Shown one piece after another: positions 17,254-26,615 of a DNA stretch of 64,000 nt. Position numbers and translations under genes: made by a program. The notes beneath the pieces are model-generated. The model made no database searches. It had not been told where the DNA came from and was given only the letters and a program-made list of their open reading frames with translations. Numbering within the stretch: position 1 is the stretch's first letter; every line of letters begins with the position of its first letter. This DNA comes from Phycisphaeraceae bacterium (GTDB lineage Bacteria; Planctomycetota; Phycisphaerae; Phycisphaerales; Phycisphaeraceae), in the NCBI GenBank assembly GCA_029260715.1, contig JAJDCS010000014.1:62001-126000 (forward strand), in the 5' to 3' direction.

Positions 17254-20200
17254 GCACTACCACCGAGCACTCCGCGGAGCATAGCGAGCAGCCGTGGCCC
17301 CACGCCTTGGTACGCGCCTCAGCAGGTACGGGCAAGACGTACGACCTATCCACACGGTATTTGAAGCTGTTGTGTGGTGGAGCGGCTCCCGGCACGATCC
17401 TCGCTACCACGTTCACGCGCAAAGCCGCCGGCGAGATCCTCGAACGCGTGCTCTTGCGTCTGTGCGGAGCCGCCCATAGCAACAAAATAGCCCGTCAAGC
17501 ATTCGTCTCGCTGTGCTGCTCATTGCACCGCGTGTCGATCTGCACGCTCGATAGCTTCTTCCACCGCATGGCTGTGTGCTACCGCCACGAGCTGGCCCTG
17601 CCGCTGCGGTTCACGATCGTCGGCGAAGACGACCCGCAGGTTGCCCAGCTCCGCCGTCAAGCCGTGGACGCGATGCTCGCACAGGCTGTGCCCGATGACC
17701 AAGACTGGCAAACCCTTGTTGGCCTCATCCGCCGCATGAACCACGGGGACCACCCGCGCAGCGTCGCCGAATCCCTTGAAACGCTTTTCAGCGGCGGCCT
17801 CTACAAGACCTTCCGCCTGCACCCCCAGCGGGAATTGTGGTCCAAGCTCAAGGCGCCCCAAGCGCCGCTGGATAGGCCCGCTTTAGCCGAGGCGATCAAC
17901 GAGTTACGCGATTTAGCGGATGTATTGCCTCAAGATAAACGCTGGTTCACAGCCTGGAAGAAAAGCAGGCAGGCCGCTGAGCAGCGTGACTGGAAAACCT
18001 TTCTCGGCTCTGGCCTACCGAAAAAACTCCAGCAAGGCGAAGGGGAATATTATGGCAAACCCATTGAAGGCTGGGTACTGGATGCTTACCAGCCGCTCAT
18101 CTACCACGCCGAGGCCGCAATAATCGACCAGCTCGCCCAGCGCACCCAAGCCACGCACAGCCTGCTTGAGCGGTTCGACGAACACTTCAATCATCTGCGC
18201 CACGAGCAAGGCGTGCTGCTGTACGACGACATCCCGCTGTTTCTCGAACGCCTGTCCGAGTCAGACGGCGTCGATTTAGCCGACCTGTACTACCGCCTCG
18301 ACGCAGCCGTCACGCACCTGCTGCTCGACGAGTTCCAAGACACCAGCCTGGGGCAGTGGCGGCTGCTTGGGCCGTTCGCCCATGAGGTGTGTTCACACAG
18401 CGACGGCTCGCACACGTTCTATTGCGTGGGCGACGTGAAGCAGGCGATCTACGGCTGGCGGGGCGGGTGCGCCGAGCTATTCGACCAAATCGAAAACGAG
18501 TTGCACCTGCCAGCCGAGGCGCTGTCCACCAAGAGCGCCAGCTACCGCTCGTCGCAGGTGGTGCTCGACGCGGTCAACCGAGTGTTTGAGACGCTACCTG
18601 GCAACGAAGCTTTGGAGAAAGCGAACACACTAGGCTTAAGCGGGGCGGTGTCGGATTGGCTCAAGGGCTTTGAGCCGCACACGACGCACCTTGTTGAACA
18701 AAAGGGCTATGTGGAACTGGTCACCTCACTGCCCCTGGCACCAGGCGATGACGCACCGGGATCATACGAAGAAGAGGGCGATGACGCGGACGGCGCAGCG
18801 TCCACCACCGCCACGCGACACGAGCAATACACAGCCGATTATGTAGCCAAGCTCCACGCCGCCGCGCCTGGGCGTAGCATCGGTGTGCTGGTCAACAAAA
18901 ACGAGACGGTTGTGAAGCTGCTGGGCCTACTGCGCAAGCACAACCTGCCCGCCAGCGGCGAGGGCGGCAGCCCCATCAACGACGACCCAGCCGTGGAGGT
19001 CATCCTGTCAGCCCTGACGCTCGCCGACCACCCCAGCCACACCGTCGCCGCGTTTCACACGGCTCACTCACCGTTGGCCCAAACACTTGGCCTGCGGTGG
19101 GGCGATCCGCCCAGCGTAAACCGCGCCGGCCGCAAGGTGCGCCAGGCGTTACTGAACCAGGGCTACGCCGACTTGATTACCCAGTGGTCTAAGCAGCTTG
19201 CGCCGTTGTGTAGCGAACGCGGTGTGCGTCGGCTTGAGCAGTTGATCGAGCTAGCCGATCAGCACGACCGCCAAGCCACGCTGCGCCCGGGCGACTTCGT
19301 CCGGTGGGTCAACGCCGTTAAGGTCGAAGACCCCACCGCCGCGCCGATCCGTGTGATGACCATCAACAAAGCCAAGGGCCTGGAGTTCGACGCGGTGGTG
19401 CTGCCGGAATTGGATCGGGTCATGCTCACAGCCAACGGCGGCAACACCCAGCAAGCATGGGTCCACCGCGAAGGCACGCTGTTGGGCGTTGCAATAGGTG
19501 TATACCGGGCGGCTGACAAGACCACCTGTCAACTGGCCCCCGAACTGGAAGAAGCCCAACAGCAGCACCAATACAGCCAACTACTCGACGACCTGTCCAA
19601 GCTGTACGTCGCCATGACCCGCGCCAGACACGCGCTGCACATGGTCATCCCACCCTTGCAGCGGACATCGAAAGGCAAGACCTCCGCCCGAGGCTGGACC
19701 AGCCCCTCATTCGCCGCCATCCTCCGCCGTGCCCTATCCACCTTTGGCGAAGACGAAAGCCCCGACGGCGAGCAAACCCTTTACACCCACGGCCAACCCG
19801 ATTGGCACCGACACACCGAAACGCCCCAACCCGACGCGCGAACCGTTCAAGCGCCACCGACTCCCATCCAGATCGCCTTGCGTCAAACCGAACAACCGCT
19901 GCCCGCCCGGTCCTGGCCGCGGGTCACGCCGTCTTCGTTGGAATCCGATAGCCGTGTCAAAGCGGCGGACTTGCTGGCTATTGAGCAAAGCCCCGCCTTG
20001 CAACGCGGCAGCGTGATCCACGCGTGGCTAGCGCAAATCGAATGGCTCGATCCCCGCGACCCGCGTCTTGATATCGCTGACAACGACCTGCTAGCGATCG
20101 CCCAACAAGAGGCGCCCGACCAGGACAAAGCCTGGGCCGTCGCCCGGCTTGAAGAGTTCAAGCGGTTGTTAAGCCAGTCAGGCGTGGTCGGGGCGTTGTC

Positions 20201-20552
20201 GCTACCCGCCGTGACAGGCTCGGACACAGCCAAACCCGTGCTCTGGCGCGAGCGTGCCTTTGCCGTGCGCGTGGGTGATCGTCTGTTACAGGGCAAGTTC
20301 GACCGTGTGGTGGTCCACTATCAAAACGGCAAGCCCGCCCGCGCCGAGTTGATCGATTTCAAGACCGACCGGGTCACCCCTAACACCCCGGAAACGCTCG
20401 ACGACGTTGTCGGGCGGTACCGCCAGCAGGTCGAAGCCTACCGTGCGGCGTTGTCAGCCATGCTCGGGTTGCCACACGAGGCGATCCACGCCAGCCTGCT
20501 GTTTGTGCATTCGGGGCTTACCGTTGACATAACGCCGCAACCGCGGGCCTAA
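17250..20552 (+). CDS. addA: AddA-like UvrD/Rep-family helicase-nuclease
   Basis: 1100 residues. Superfamily 1A helicase motifs occur in order: ASAGTGKT (Walker A, about residues 22-29), ATTFTRKAAGEI (Ia), LLLDEFQDT (II, near 359), VGDVKQAIYGWRGG (III), MTINKAKGLEFDAVV (V) and LYVAMTRARHALH (VI). The C-terminus has a RecB-type nuclease domain with GKFDRV and ELIDFKTD near residue 1032. GTG start 17250 overlaps the AddB-like stop. Both subunits carry a nuclease motif, as in the two-nuclease AddAB layout of Bacillus rather than RecBCD; no recD is nearby. Confidence 0.9.
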   Translation: MSTTTEHSAEHSEQPWPHALVRASAGTGKTYDLSTRYLKLLCGGAAPGTILATTFTRKAAGEILERVLLRLCGAAHSNKIARQAFVSLCCSLHRVSICTLDSFFHRMAVCYRHELALPLRFTIVGEDDPQVAQLRRQAVDAMLAQAVPDDQDWQTLVGLIRRMNHGDHPRSVAESLETLFSGGLYKTFRLHPQRELWSKLKAPQAPLDRPALAEAINELRDLADVLPQDKRWFTAWKKSRQAAEQRDWKTFLGSGLPKKLQQGEGEYYGKPIEGWVLDAYQPLIYHAEAAIIDQLAQRTQATHSLLERFDEHFNHLRHEQGVLLYDDIPLFLERLSESDGVDLADLYYRLDAAVTHLLLDEFQDTSLGQWRLLGPFAHEVCSHSDGSHTFYCVGDVKQAIYGWRGGCAELFDQIENELHLPAEALSTKSASYRSSQVVLDAVNRVFETLPGNEALEKANTLGLSGAVSDWLKGFEPHTTHLVEQKGYVELVTSLPLAPGDDAPGSYEEEGDDADGAASTTATRHEQYTADYVAKLHAAAPGRSIGVLVNKNETVVKLLGLLRKHNLPASGEGGSPINDDPAVEVILSALTLADHPSHTVAAFHTAHSPLAQTLGLRWGDPPSVNRAGRKVRQALLNQGYADLITQWSKQLAPLCSERGVRRLEQLIELADQHDRQATLRPGDFVRWVNAVKVEDPTAAPIRVMTINKAKGLEFDAVVLPELDRVMLTANGGNTQQAWVHREGTLLGVAIGVYRAADKTTCQLAPELEEAQQQHQYSQLLDDLSKLYVAMTRARHALHMVIPPLQRTSKGKTSARGWTSPSFAAILRRALSTFGEDESPDGEQTLYTHGQPDWHRHTETPQPDARTVQAPPTPIQIALRQTEQPLPARSWPRVTPSSLESDSRVKAADLLAIEQSPALQRGSVIHAWLAQIEWLDPRDPRLDIADNDLLAIAQQEAPDQDKAWAVARLEEFKRLLSQSGVVGALSLPAVTGSDTAKPVLWRERAFAVRVGDRLLQGKFDRVVVHYQNGKPARAELIDFKTDRVTPNTPETLDDVVGRYRQQVEAYRAALSAMLGLPHEAIHASLLFVHSGLTVDITPQPRA

Positions 20553-20596
20553 CCCCGATACTCCACAAAAACCGCCATTGCGCGTATGCTATAGGC

Positions 20597-21244
20597 ATGG
20601 AACTCAACGACCGCATCGCGCAGTGGGAGAAGATGACCCAGGAGGCCCCGGACGACATGGCCTGGTTCAGCCTAGGCAGTGCCTACAAGGAGGCTGAGCG
20701 GCTAGACGACGCGGACCGGGCGCTAGCCAAGGCGATTGAGATGAACCCCGGCCTATCACGGGCTTATCAGCTCCGCGGGCAGGTGCTGATCGAGCTTGGC
20801 AGGGACGACGAGGCGGGGGGGGTGCTCACCGAGGGGTACACCGTCGCCACAAAGCGCGGCGACGCCATGCCCCAACGCGCCATCGCCTCGCTATTGGAAA
20901 AGAAGCTCAACCGACCGCTGCCCGAGGTGGCAGCCGCCAGCGAGCCGGCCGCACCGCTTTCGGGTGACACCGTCATGGACCGCCGCACCGGCCAGCCCGG
21001 CTCGCGCATGGCAGACCCACCGATGCGAGGCCCCCTGGGCAAGTTCATCCAGGACCACTACAGCCAAGAGACCTGGCGCCAGTGGATCGGCCAAGGCACT
21101 AAGGTCATCAACGAGCTTCGCCTGGATTTTTCGCTCGCCGAGCACCGCAAAGTCTACGACCAGCACATGATGGAGTGGCTTGGCGTCAGCGACCAGGAGG
21201 TCGAAGCCTACGCCGCCCAGGCCGGATCACCCGCCTCGGGCTGA
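20597..21244 (+). CDS. TPR protein fused to a Fe(2+)-trafficking (YggX-like) domain
   Basis: 215 residues. Residues 20-100 form TPR-like helices (WFSLGSAYKEAERLDDADRA, AYQLRGQVLIELGRDDEA). After a Pro/Ala linker, residues about 143-196 match the YggX/oxidative damage protection fold: GPLGKFI, ETWRQWIGQGTKVINE and AEHRKVYDQHMMEWL. Free-standing YggX in enterobacteria is about 90 residues and protects Fe-S proteins. Here its N-terminal cysteine segment (FCTF) is missing and is replaced by the TPR part. An iron-related role is inferred. TATGCT at 20585-20590 ends 6 bp before the ATG, another possibly leaderless start. Confidence 0.8.
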   Translation: MELNDRIAQWEKMTQEAPDDMAWFSLGSAYKEAERLDDADRALAKAIEMNPGLSRAYQLRGQVLIELGRDDEAGGVLTEGYTVATKRGDAMPQRAIASLLEKKLNRPLPEVAAASEPAAPLSGDTVMDRRTGQPGSRMADPPMRGPLGKFIQDHYSQETWRQWIGQGTKVINELRLDFSLAEHRKVYDQHMMEWLGVSDQEVEAYAAQAGSPASG

Positions 21245-21389
21245 CCCTGTGACCGATGCCCGGCTTGGGGGGGTATCACCCGATCGCGGCGGCAACCTAT
21301 TGCCAGCAGTGCGGTTTCATACTATCTTAATAGTCTTGCCGAAAATGGGCCTATCCTAGAACGCGCACCGCTTCAAAGAGACCACAACG

Positions 21390-22331
21390 ATGATGCAATC
21401 CCCTTCGAACTCAGTGATATTGGACGACAACGATGTCCGCGACACCGCCACCGCCCAGAAATACCTCGACGCCGGCCTAAAAGCCGAGCAAGAGGGCAAC
21501 CGCTACGGGGCGGTCGAAGCCTACGAAGCCGCGTACACCGCAGACCCGGATCACCCCGACGTCTGCTTCCGCCTGGCGTACAACCTGGACCTGTTCGGCG
21601 AAGAGGATGAAGCGATCCACCTCTACGAACAGTGTGCCCAGATGAAGTGCCCGCCGCTGTCTGCTTTGATGAACCTGGCTGTGCTCTACGAAGACCGCGG
21701 CCTGTACGCCAAAGCCGAGCGCTGCGTGCGCCAGGTTTTGTCGACCGACCCCAACCACCCCCGGGCCTGCCTGTATATCAAGGACATCATGGCCAGTAAG
21801 GCGATGGTGATCGACGACGACCTAGAGACCCGCGCCGAGAAGCACTCAGCCATGCTCGACACCCCGGTGACGGACTTCGATCTGTCGGTCCGTGCCCGCA
21901 ACTGCCTGCGCAAGATGAACATCCGCACGCTGGGCGACCTGCTCCGCGTTACCGAGGCCGAGCTACGCAGCTACAAGAATTTCGGTGAGTCGAGCCTCGA
22001 CGAGATCAAAGCCATGCTCGCCCAACGCGGCATGCGCCTGGGCCAGGCCGTGGAGGAGCAGCGGTCGGCTGTGAAGCAGGAAGTCTACGACCAGTTGATG
22101 AACACCTCCGGCTCCGACGACGAGACGCTCGCCCGCCCCGTCAACGAGCTGAATCTTTCGGTGCGTGCCCGCAAGGCGCTGGCCCTACTCAATATCCAAT
22201 CCATCGGCGACCTGTGCCTCCGCACGGAGGCCGAGTTGATGGGCGTGAAAAACTTCGGCATGACAAGCCTGGTTGAGATCAAAGAAAAGCTGACCGAAGC
22301 GGGCTTGTCGCTGCGCTCGCTTGAAGAGTAA
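21390..22331 (+). CDS. TPR protein with two RNA polymerase alpha-CTD-like domains
   Basis: 313 residues. Residues 20-135 are TPR-like (AVEAYEAAYTADPDHPDVCFRLAY and similar). Two helix-hairpin-helix domains of the RNA polymerase alpha C-terminal type follow, at about 159-216 (LSVRARNCLRKMNIRTLGDL ... NFGESSLDEIK) and 249-306 (LSVRARKALALLNIQSIGDL ... NFGMTSLVEIK). In RpoA this domain binds UP-element DNA and activators. No RpoA N-terminal assembly domain is present, so this is not a polymerase subunit. A DNA- or polymerase-binding adaptor role is inferred. Start ATG 21390; the second ATG (21393) is equally possible. Confidence 0.85.
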   Translation: MMQSPSNSVILDDNDVRDTATAQKYLDAGLKAEQEGNRYGAVEAYEAAYTADPDHPDVCFRLAYNLDLFGEEDEAIHLYEQCAQMKCPPLSALMNLAVLYEDRGLYAKAERCVRQVLSTDPNHPRACLYIKDIMASKAMVIDDDLETRAEKHSAMLDTPVTDFDLSVRARNCLRKMNIRTLGDLLRVTEAELRSYKNFGESSLDEIKAMLAQRGMRLGQAVEEQRSAVKQEVYDQLMNTSGSDDETLARPVNELNLSVRARKALALLNIQSIGDLCLRTEAELMGVKNFGMTSLVEIKEKLTEAGLSLRSLEE

Positions 22332-22372
22332 CCGGCGGTTTCGGCTGGCACGCGGCCCCCGTCTCATCTTTG

Positions 22373-23146
22373 CTAATCACGCTCTCCCCTGACGGCTTCA
22401 GCCACTTGCGCGTTATCGCGCAGGTGTTCGATATTGAACCCGCCCACCACCAGGCTCGCCACACCCGGGTTTCCCAGCACAAACCGGATCGCGTCGGCCG
22501 GGTCGAGCGTGCCCGACGCTAGCCCCTTTTTCACCACAACACCCACATTTTTCTCCGTGGCTTCTTGGATCACGCTTTCGTGCTCGCGGTCGTCCAGGTG
22601 GTACTGAACCATCACCACGTCCGCCCAACTCAATGCAGCGGCGGTGCCCTCGGGCGTCTTGCCCGACATGCCGATAGCCCGGACATAGCCTTCACTGCGC
22701 AGGGCATGGAGCGTGGATACCGCGTCGGTCTGGTTGAGGATATTCAGATCATCGCCGTTGGAGTGGATCAAAACGATATCAAGCGCGTCGGTGCGCAGGC
22801 GTTGGAGGCTACGCACGACGCTGGCGCGCACGGCCTTGGCGGAGTAGTCGTACGTGGAGCGGCCGCCCTCGAATGTCTCGCCGATTTTCGTAGACAGCAC
22901 ATACTCATTGCGGCGGTGGGCGACGGCGCTACCGATGCGTTCCTCGCTTAGCCCGTACGCCGGGGCCGTGTCGATGTAGTTGATCCCAAGGTCCAACACG
23001 GCGTTGAGCAGTCGCCCCACCTGGTCGGGGTCGGGCAGGTCGTAGCCGCTGGGGTATTTAATCCCCGTGTTGCGGCCGATCTTGAACGCGCCGAACCCGA
23101 TCGGAGTGACGGAAAAACCAGTCTTGCCTAGTCGTTGTCGAACCAT
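22373..23146 (-). CDS. Aldo/keto reductase
   Basis: 257 residues. The AKR catalytic tetrad is complete: D59 and Y64 in IDTAPAYG, K87 in STKIG and H128 in LIHSNG. The N-terminal LGKTGFSVTPIGFG is standard for the family. The protein is shorter than the typical 300-330 residues. The C-terminal NADPH-binding part includes VVGGFNIEHLRDN. It starts inside the end of the FAD oxidoreductase gene (19-bp overlap), suggesting an operon. Substrate unknown. Confidence 0.9.
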   Translation of the reverse strand: MVRQRLGKTGFSVTPIGFGAFKIGRNTGIKYPSGYDLPDPDQVGRLLNAVLDLGINYIDTAPAYGLSEERIGSAVAHRRNEYVLSTKIGETFEGGRSTYDYSAKAVRASVVRSLQRLRTDALDIVLIHSNGDDLNILNQTDAVSTLHALRSEGYVRAIGMSGKTPEGTAAALSWADVVMVQYHLDDREHESVIQEATEKNVGVVVKKGLASGTLDPADAIRFVLGNPGVASLVVGGFNIEHLRDNAQVAEAVRGERD

Positions 23147-24342
23147 TGGTCAGCGGTCTCCCAGGGTGGCGGTGCGACGCCGGGTCGTGGCCAGCGATCG
23201 GCGGCTATAGGTTGGTCGGGTGTTTGCGGTGTCGGTGACGGCAACAGCGCCGCGATGCGCTCAACCAAAGCCGGCACCAAGGCCAGCTTCGTCGGCCACG
23301 CCGTGATCACGTTCCCTTCGTGCAGCACCTGCGCCGCATCGGGGCGCACACCGCTGTGGGTGGCCGCTTCGGCGCGGTCAACGCGGTAAGTCGCCCACTG
23401 GCAGGCGCCCGTGTCGAGCTTGCCCAGCGCCGCGGCGAGTTGGGCTTGTGTGTGCGTGATGAGTTGTTGGGGCGTCATGTTCACACCGTCTTCAGCGACC
23501 TGCCCGCCGATCTGCCAGACGGTGCGCCCGCCCGAGTCGGTGTCGCTGGTAATGGTCACGCTCGTGCGGCTGCCGTCGATGCAGTGCCCGTTGAACGGCT
23601 CCAGCTCACCCCGGGCCATGACCATGTGCAGCGGGCGGCGTTGCATGGCCTGCGGCGACAGCCCTGCGCGTTGACGCAGTTCGGCGTTGCCTTGCCCGGC
23701 GGTGAAGACCACCACGGCGGGACGCAGTTCCATCGGATCACCACCGCTTATGTCACTCAGACGCACCGTTTGCACTTGGCCGGGGCTGGCGGTTTCCAGA
23801 GCCAAGCCGCGTTCGGTGTCGATTCTTAAAATTTGCCCTTCGTGCTGTTGGGCTAACGATTGAATAAAGCTCACCGGGCTGATGACCTGCTCATCAAGTT
23901 TGTACACCTTGCCGGCGCAGGCTTGCAGCGGCTGGGGCCAGTCTCGCTTGTCTAGCGGCGTGGGCTTAACCGCGAGCATTGACTTGGCGCCCAGCATGCC
24001 GGCTATGGACGTGATCGACCGCGTGTGCCAGAGGTAAACATACGGCGAACGCACCTTGGTGGCGGTGAGGTCGGGCGGTTGTTGGCCTTCAATGCAGCGC
24101 CGCCAGATGCCGGGCATGGCTTTGATCGCGTCGGCGGATGGCGTGAACAGGCCTTTGAGGGTGTATTTCAATCCGCCGTGGATAATGCCCTGCGAGGCGA
24201 CGGTCTGCCCACTGCCCATGGCGTGGGCTTCTAAGAGCAATGCGCGGTAGCCCCTGCGGTGTAGGTCGTCGAGCAGCCACAGCCCCGCGGCGCCCGCCCC
24301 GAAGATCAATACGTCGAGCTTGATGGTTGCCGAGTTGGGCAT
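23128..24342 (-). CDS. FAD-dependent oxidoreductase (DAO/glycerol-3-phosphate dehydrogenase-like)
   Basis: 404 residues. VLIFGAGAAGLWLLDDLHRRGY is a Rossmann FAD-binding motif with GxGxxG, and GSGQTVASQGIIHGGLKY follows as in GlpD/DAO-type enzymes. A later VVVFTAGQGNAEL is the second FAD-contact motif. Substrate is not evident. First gene of a pair with the aldo/keto reductase. Confidence 0.82.
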   Translation of the reverse strand: MPNSATIKLDVLIFGAGAAGLWLLDDLHRRGYRALLLEAHAMGSGQTVASQGIIHGGLKYTLKGLFTPSADAIKAMPGIWRRCIEGQQPPDLTATKVRSPYVYLWHTRSITSIAGMLGAKSMLAVKPTPLDKRDWPQPLQACAGKVYKLDEQVISPVSFIQSLAQQHEGQILRIDTERGLALETASPGQVQTVRLSDISGGDPMELRPAVVVFTAGQGNAELRQRAGLSPQAMQRRPLHMVMARGELEPFNGHCIDGSRTSVTITSDTDSGGRTVWQIGGQVAEDGVNMTPQQLITHTQAQLAAALGKLDTGACQWATYRVDRAEAATHSGVRPDAAQVLHEGNVITAWPTKLALVPALVERIAALLPSPTPQTPDQPIAADRWPRPGVAPPPWETADQWFDND

Positions 24343-24416
24343 GGACAGATGTTCAGTGCTGCCGGGTCGCGGGTCAAGCCGTGCGCTGCGTGTCGGTGGT
24401 GGTGTGTCAGCCGTGG

Positions 24417-25460
24417 TTACTGGGCTGGGATGAACTGAGGTGGGATATCAAGCACCTGCCCGACGGTCAGCCGATCAGGGTCCGGGCCGATCAGGTCACG
24501 GTTGTGATCGTAAATGGCACGCCACAAGCTTGAGTCGTGGTAATACTGCTTGGCGATGCTCGATAACGAATCATCCGGACGCACTTTGTGTGTGACCTGC
24601 GACCCTTGATCAGCAAGCGGCGGCGATTCGCCCGCGGGTTCGAGGATGTCTTCGGGTGCGGGCAGCCGTATCGTCTGGCCGATCTGGAGACGCTTGGGGT
24701 CCACAAACGGGTTGGCGATGGCGATGTCCAGCCAGTACGCCTCCGAGCCGTAGAGCTTCACGGCGATGGTCGTGAACGTGTCGCCGGGCTGGATCGCGTA
24801 CGTCTTAGGGAAGTCGCCACGGATTTTGATCCGTGGGTGGCGCACCGGGTCTTCTTTTTGTGGCGTCACTCGATCAGTCATATTTTCCTTGAGCGCTCTT
24901 GTGTCGCCAAGCGTGTCGCCCGCAAGCACCACACCGCTTGGGTTGTCTGATGACGGAGTCGGCTCGGGCGGCGGTGCGGTGTTTGTAATCAGCGTGCGCG
25001 TCCGGGTCGGTAGCGCCGTCTCCGTGTCGGCTTTGTCTGGCTCAGGCGATATCACGGCAACACTAGGAGCCGCAGTGACTGGTGTGTCAACCACCGGCGG
25101 AGGCGCGGCCGCGACATCGGGCTTGATCGGGTTGTCTAGCTTTTGCGGTTGTTGAGCCGGGCTAGGTACGGGCTCAGCCACGGGCGCAGCGGCTGTCTTG
25201 GGCAAAGGCTTGGCGTCATCGGGGGTTTGATCGATCGTATCGATGTGCCCGCGGATGCGCGACATCAGGTCGCCGATGCCGACACGCTCGTCGTCTGGAT
25301 TAACGGTGCGGTTGGGCTTTTGTCGTGGGGTGTCTTTGCTGGAGGCTGAGACCGCCGGCACGGATTCATCCGAGCCGTTGGACTGGATCATGTGGTAAGC
25401 CACGACCGCACCGCCGAACAGGGCCGCGAGAAGCGTGGCTATTTTGATAGGTTTGCTCAT
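24417..25460 (-). CDS. Membrane-anchored protein with two C-terminal LysM domains
   Basis: 347 residues. One N-terminal hydrophobic helix (IATLLAALFGGAVVAYHMI) is followed by a long Pro/Ala/Thr-rich linker (about 40-210) and two LysM motifs, at 221-267 (YAIQPGDTFTTIAVKLYG) and 291-341 (HKVRPDDSLSSIAKQYYH). LysM binds N-acetylglucosamine glycans, so a periplasmic peptidoglycan-binding role with a flexible tether is likely. No enzymatic domain is seen. Confidence 0.87.
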   Translation of the reverse strand: MSKPIKIATLLAALFGGAVVAYHMIQSNGSDESVPAVSASSKDTPRQKPNRTVNPDDERVGIGDLMSRIRGHIDTIDQTPDDAKPLPKTAAAPVAEPVPSPAQQPQKLDNPIKPDVAAAPPPVVDTPVTAAPSVAVISPEPDKADTETALPTRTRTLITNTAPPPEPTPSSDNPSGVVLAGDTLGDTRALKENMTDRVTPQKEDPVRHPRIKIRGDFPKTYAIQPGDTFTTIAVKLYGSEAYWLDIAIANPFVDPKRLQIGQTIRLPAPEDILEPAGESPPLADQGSQVTHKVRPDDSLSSIAKQYYHDSSLWRAIYDHNRDLIGPDPDRLTVGQVLDIPPQFIPAQ

Positions 25461-25602
25461 GGTCTACAGCCTTGGGAGACACCGGCGTGAGGCAGTGATG
25501 TGCCTTAGTTTACCGCCCATTGATATGTTCGGCTATATCCGGCTGCGAAGCTAGACCCGCTGCCTGCGACCCGAAGCGCTGCTCAGCCACAGCCGTTTGA
25601 GT

Positions 25603-25632
25603 TTGGCTTTACACGCAGCGGGGTTTTAGACT
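25603..25632 (+). promoter_or_regulatory. Probable promoter of the GT2 gene
   Basis: TTGGCT (25603-25608) and TAGACT (25627-25632) are separated by 18 bp. The -10 ends 6 bp before the ATG at 25639, implying a leaderless or nearly leaderless transcript. A similar TAGACT precedes cysS. Confidence 0.5.
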
Positions 25633-25638
25633 GTGGGG

Positions 25639-26481
25639 ATGGCTAAGATGTCCGTGGTGATCTGCTGTGCGAACGCCGCCGATACGCTTGAGCGGGCGTG
25701 CCGCTCCGCAAAGTGGGCCGACGAATTGGTCGTCGTGGATTCAGGCTCCAACGACGCCACCGGTCAGATCGCTCAAGACTTGGCAGACCGCTATGTCCAG
25801 GAGCCCTGGCGCGGCTACACACAACAAAAGAAATTCGGTGCCCAGCAGTGCAGCCACGACTGGGTGTTCGTGCTCGACGGCGACGAGGCGTTCTCTCCGC
25901 AGCTCGTCGAGCAATTACGCGGGTTGACAGACGCGGACCTGGACCGGCGCGATGTCTTTATGGTCAGGCGGCGCAACTATGTCATGGGGCGGGCGGTGCG
26001 GGCTTGGTGGCCGGATTGGCAGTCAAGGCTGATCCACCGGGGACGCTGCATCTGGCCCGAAGAGGCCTTGCACGAAACCCGCCTACCGTCACACCCGTCG
26101 CGTCAGGGACGGCTCAACGGCTGGATAGAGCACAAAGAGCATAGCCAAGCAGGGTTTAACGATTATTTCAGCGGCCGCCGTCTGGACGAGCGGCTAATTA
26201 TGGTGGCCCAACAAATGCATGATCGCGGTAAGCGGTGTAAATGGACGGATTTAGTGTTTCGGCCCTGGCTGGCGTTCCTCAAGTTTTACGTGGTGAAACG
26301 CGGGTTTCTCGAAGGCGTATTCGGCTTGCTGATGGCCCAAAAAGCGGCTGTCAGCACACAGCTTAAGTACGCTGCCCTGTGGGCGGTTCAGCAGCAATCG
26401 TGCGTGGGGCCCACCTCAGACACGGATCGGGTTGCCCCAGGCCAGGCCGCTCAGCCAAGCACGGAGCCATCAAAAAAGTAA
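25639..26481 (+). CDS. Family 2 glycosyltransferase (WaaE/KdtX-like)
   Basis: 280 residues from ATG 25639; the frame is open from a GTG at 25633. It has the GT-A fold start SVVICCANAADTLERACRSAKWADELVVVDSGSND and the metal-binding DGDEAF motif, with NYVMGRAVRAWWPDWQ downstream. This arrangement is typical of lipopolysaccharide core beta-glucosyltransferases of the WaaE type. Hydrophobic segments near the C-terminus may associate with the membrane. Exact sugar and acceptor unknown. Confidence 0.85.
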   Translation: MAKMSVVICCANAADTLERACRSAKWADELVVVDSGSNDATGQIAQDLADRYVQEPWRGYTQQKKFGAQQCSHDWVFVLDGDEAFSPQLVEQLRGLTDADLDRRDVFMVRRRNYVMGRAVRAWWPDWQSRLIHRGRCIWPEEALHETRLPSHPSRQGRLNGWIEHKEHSQAGFNDYFSGRRLDERLIMVAQQMHDRGKRCKWTDLVFRPWLAFLKFYVVKRGFLEGVFGLLMAQKAAVSTQLKYAALWAVQQQSCVGPTSDTDRVAPGQAAQPSTEPSKK

Positions 26482-26615
26482 AAAATCTGATGCGGATTGG
26501 CTTTGTAGCCGATAAGAATATATAAAAACTACTCTTATGATTTTCCTTGACACATTGGCGAACCAATTTTACAGTTCAAACAGGTACCGAAACAACCCAT
26601 AGAGGAGGCCTTGGT

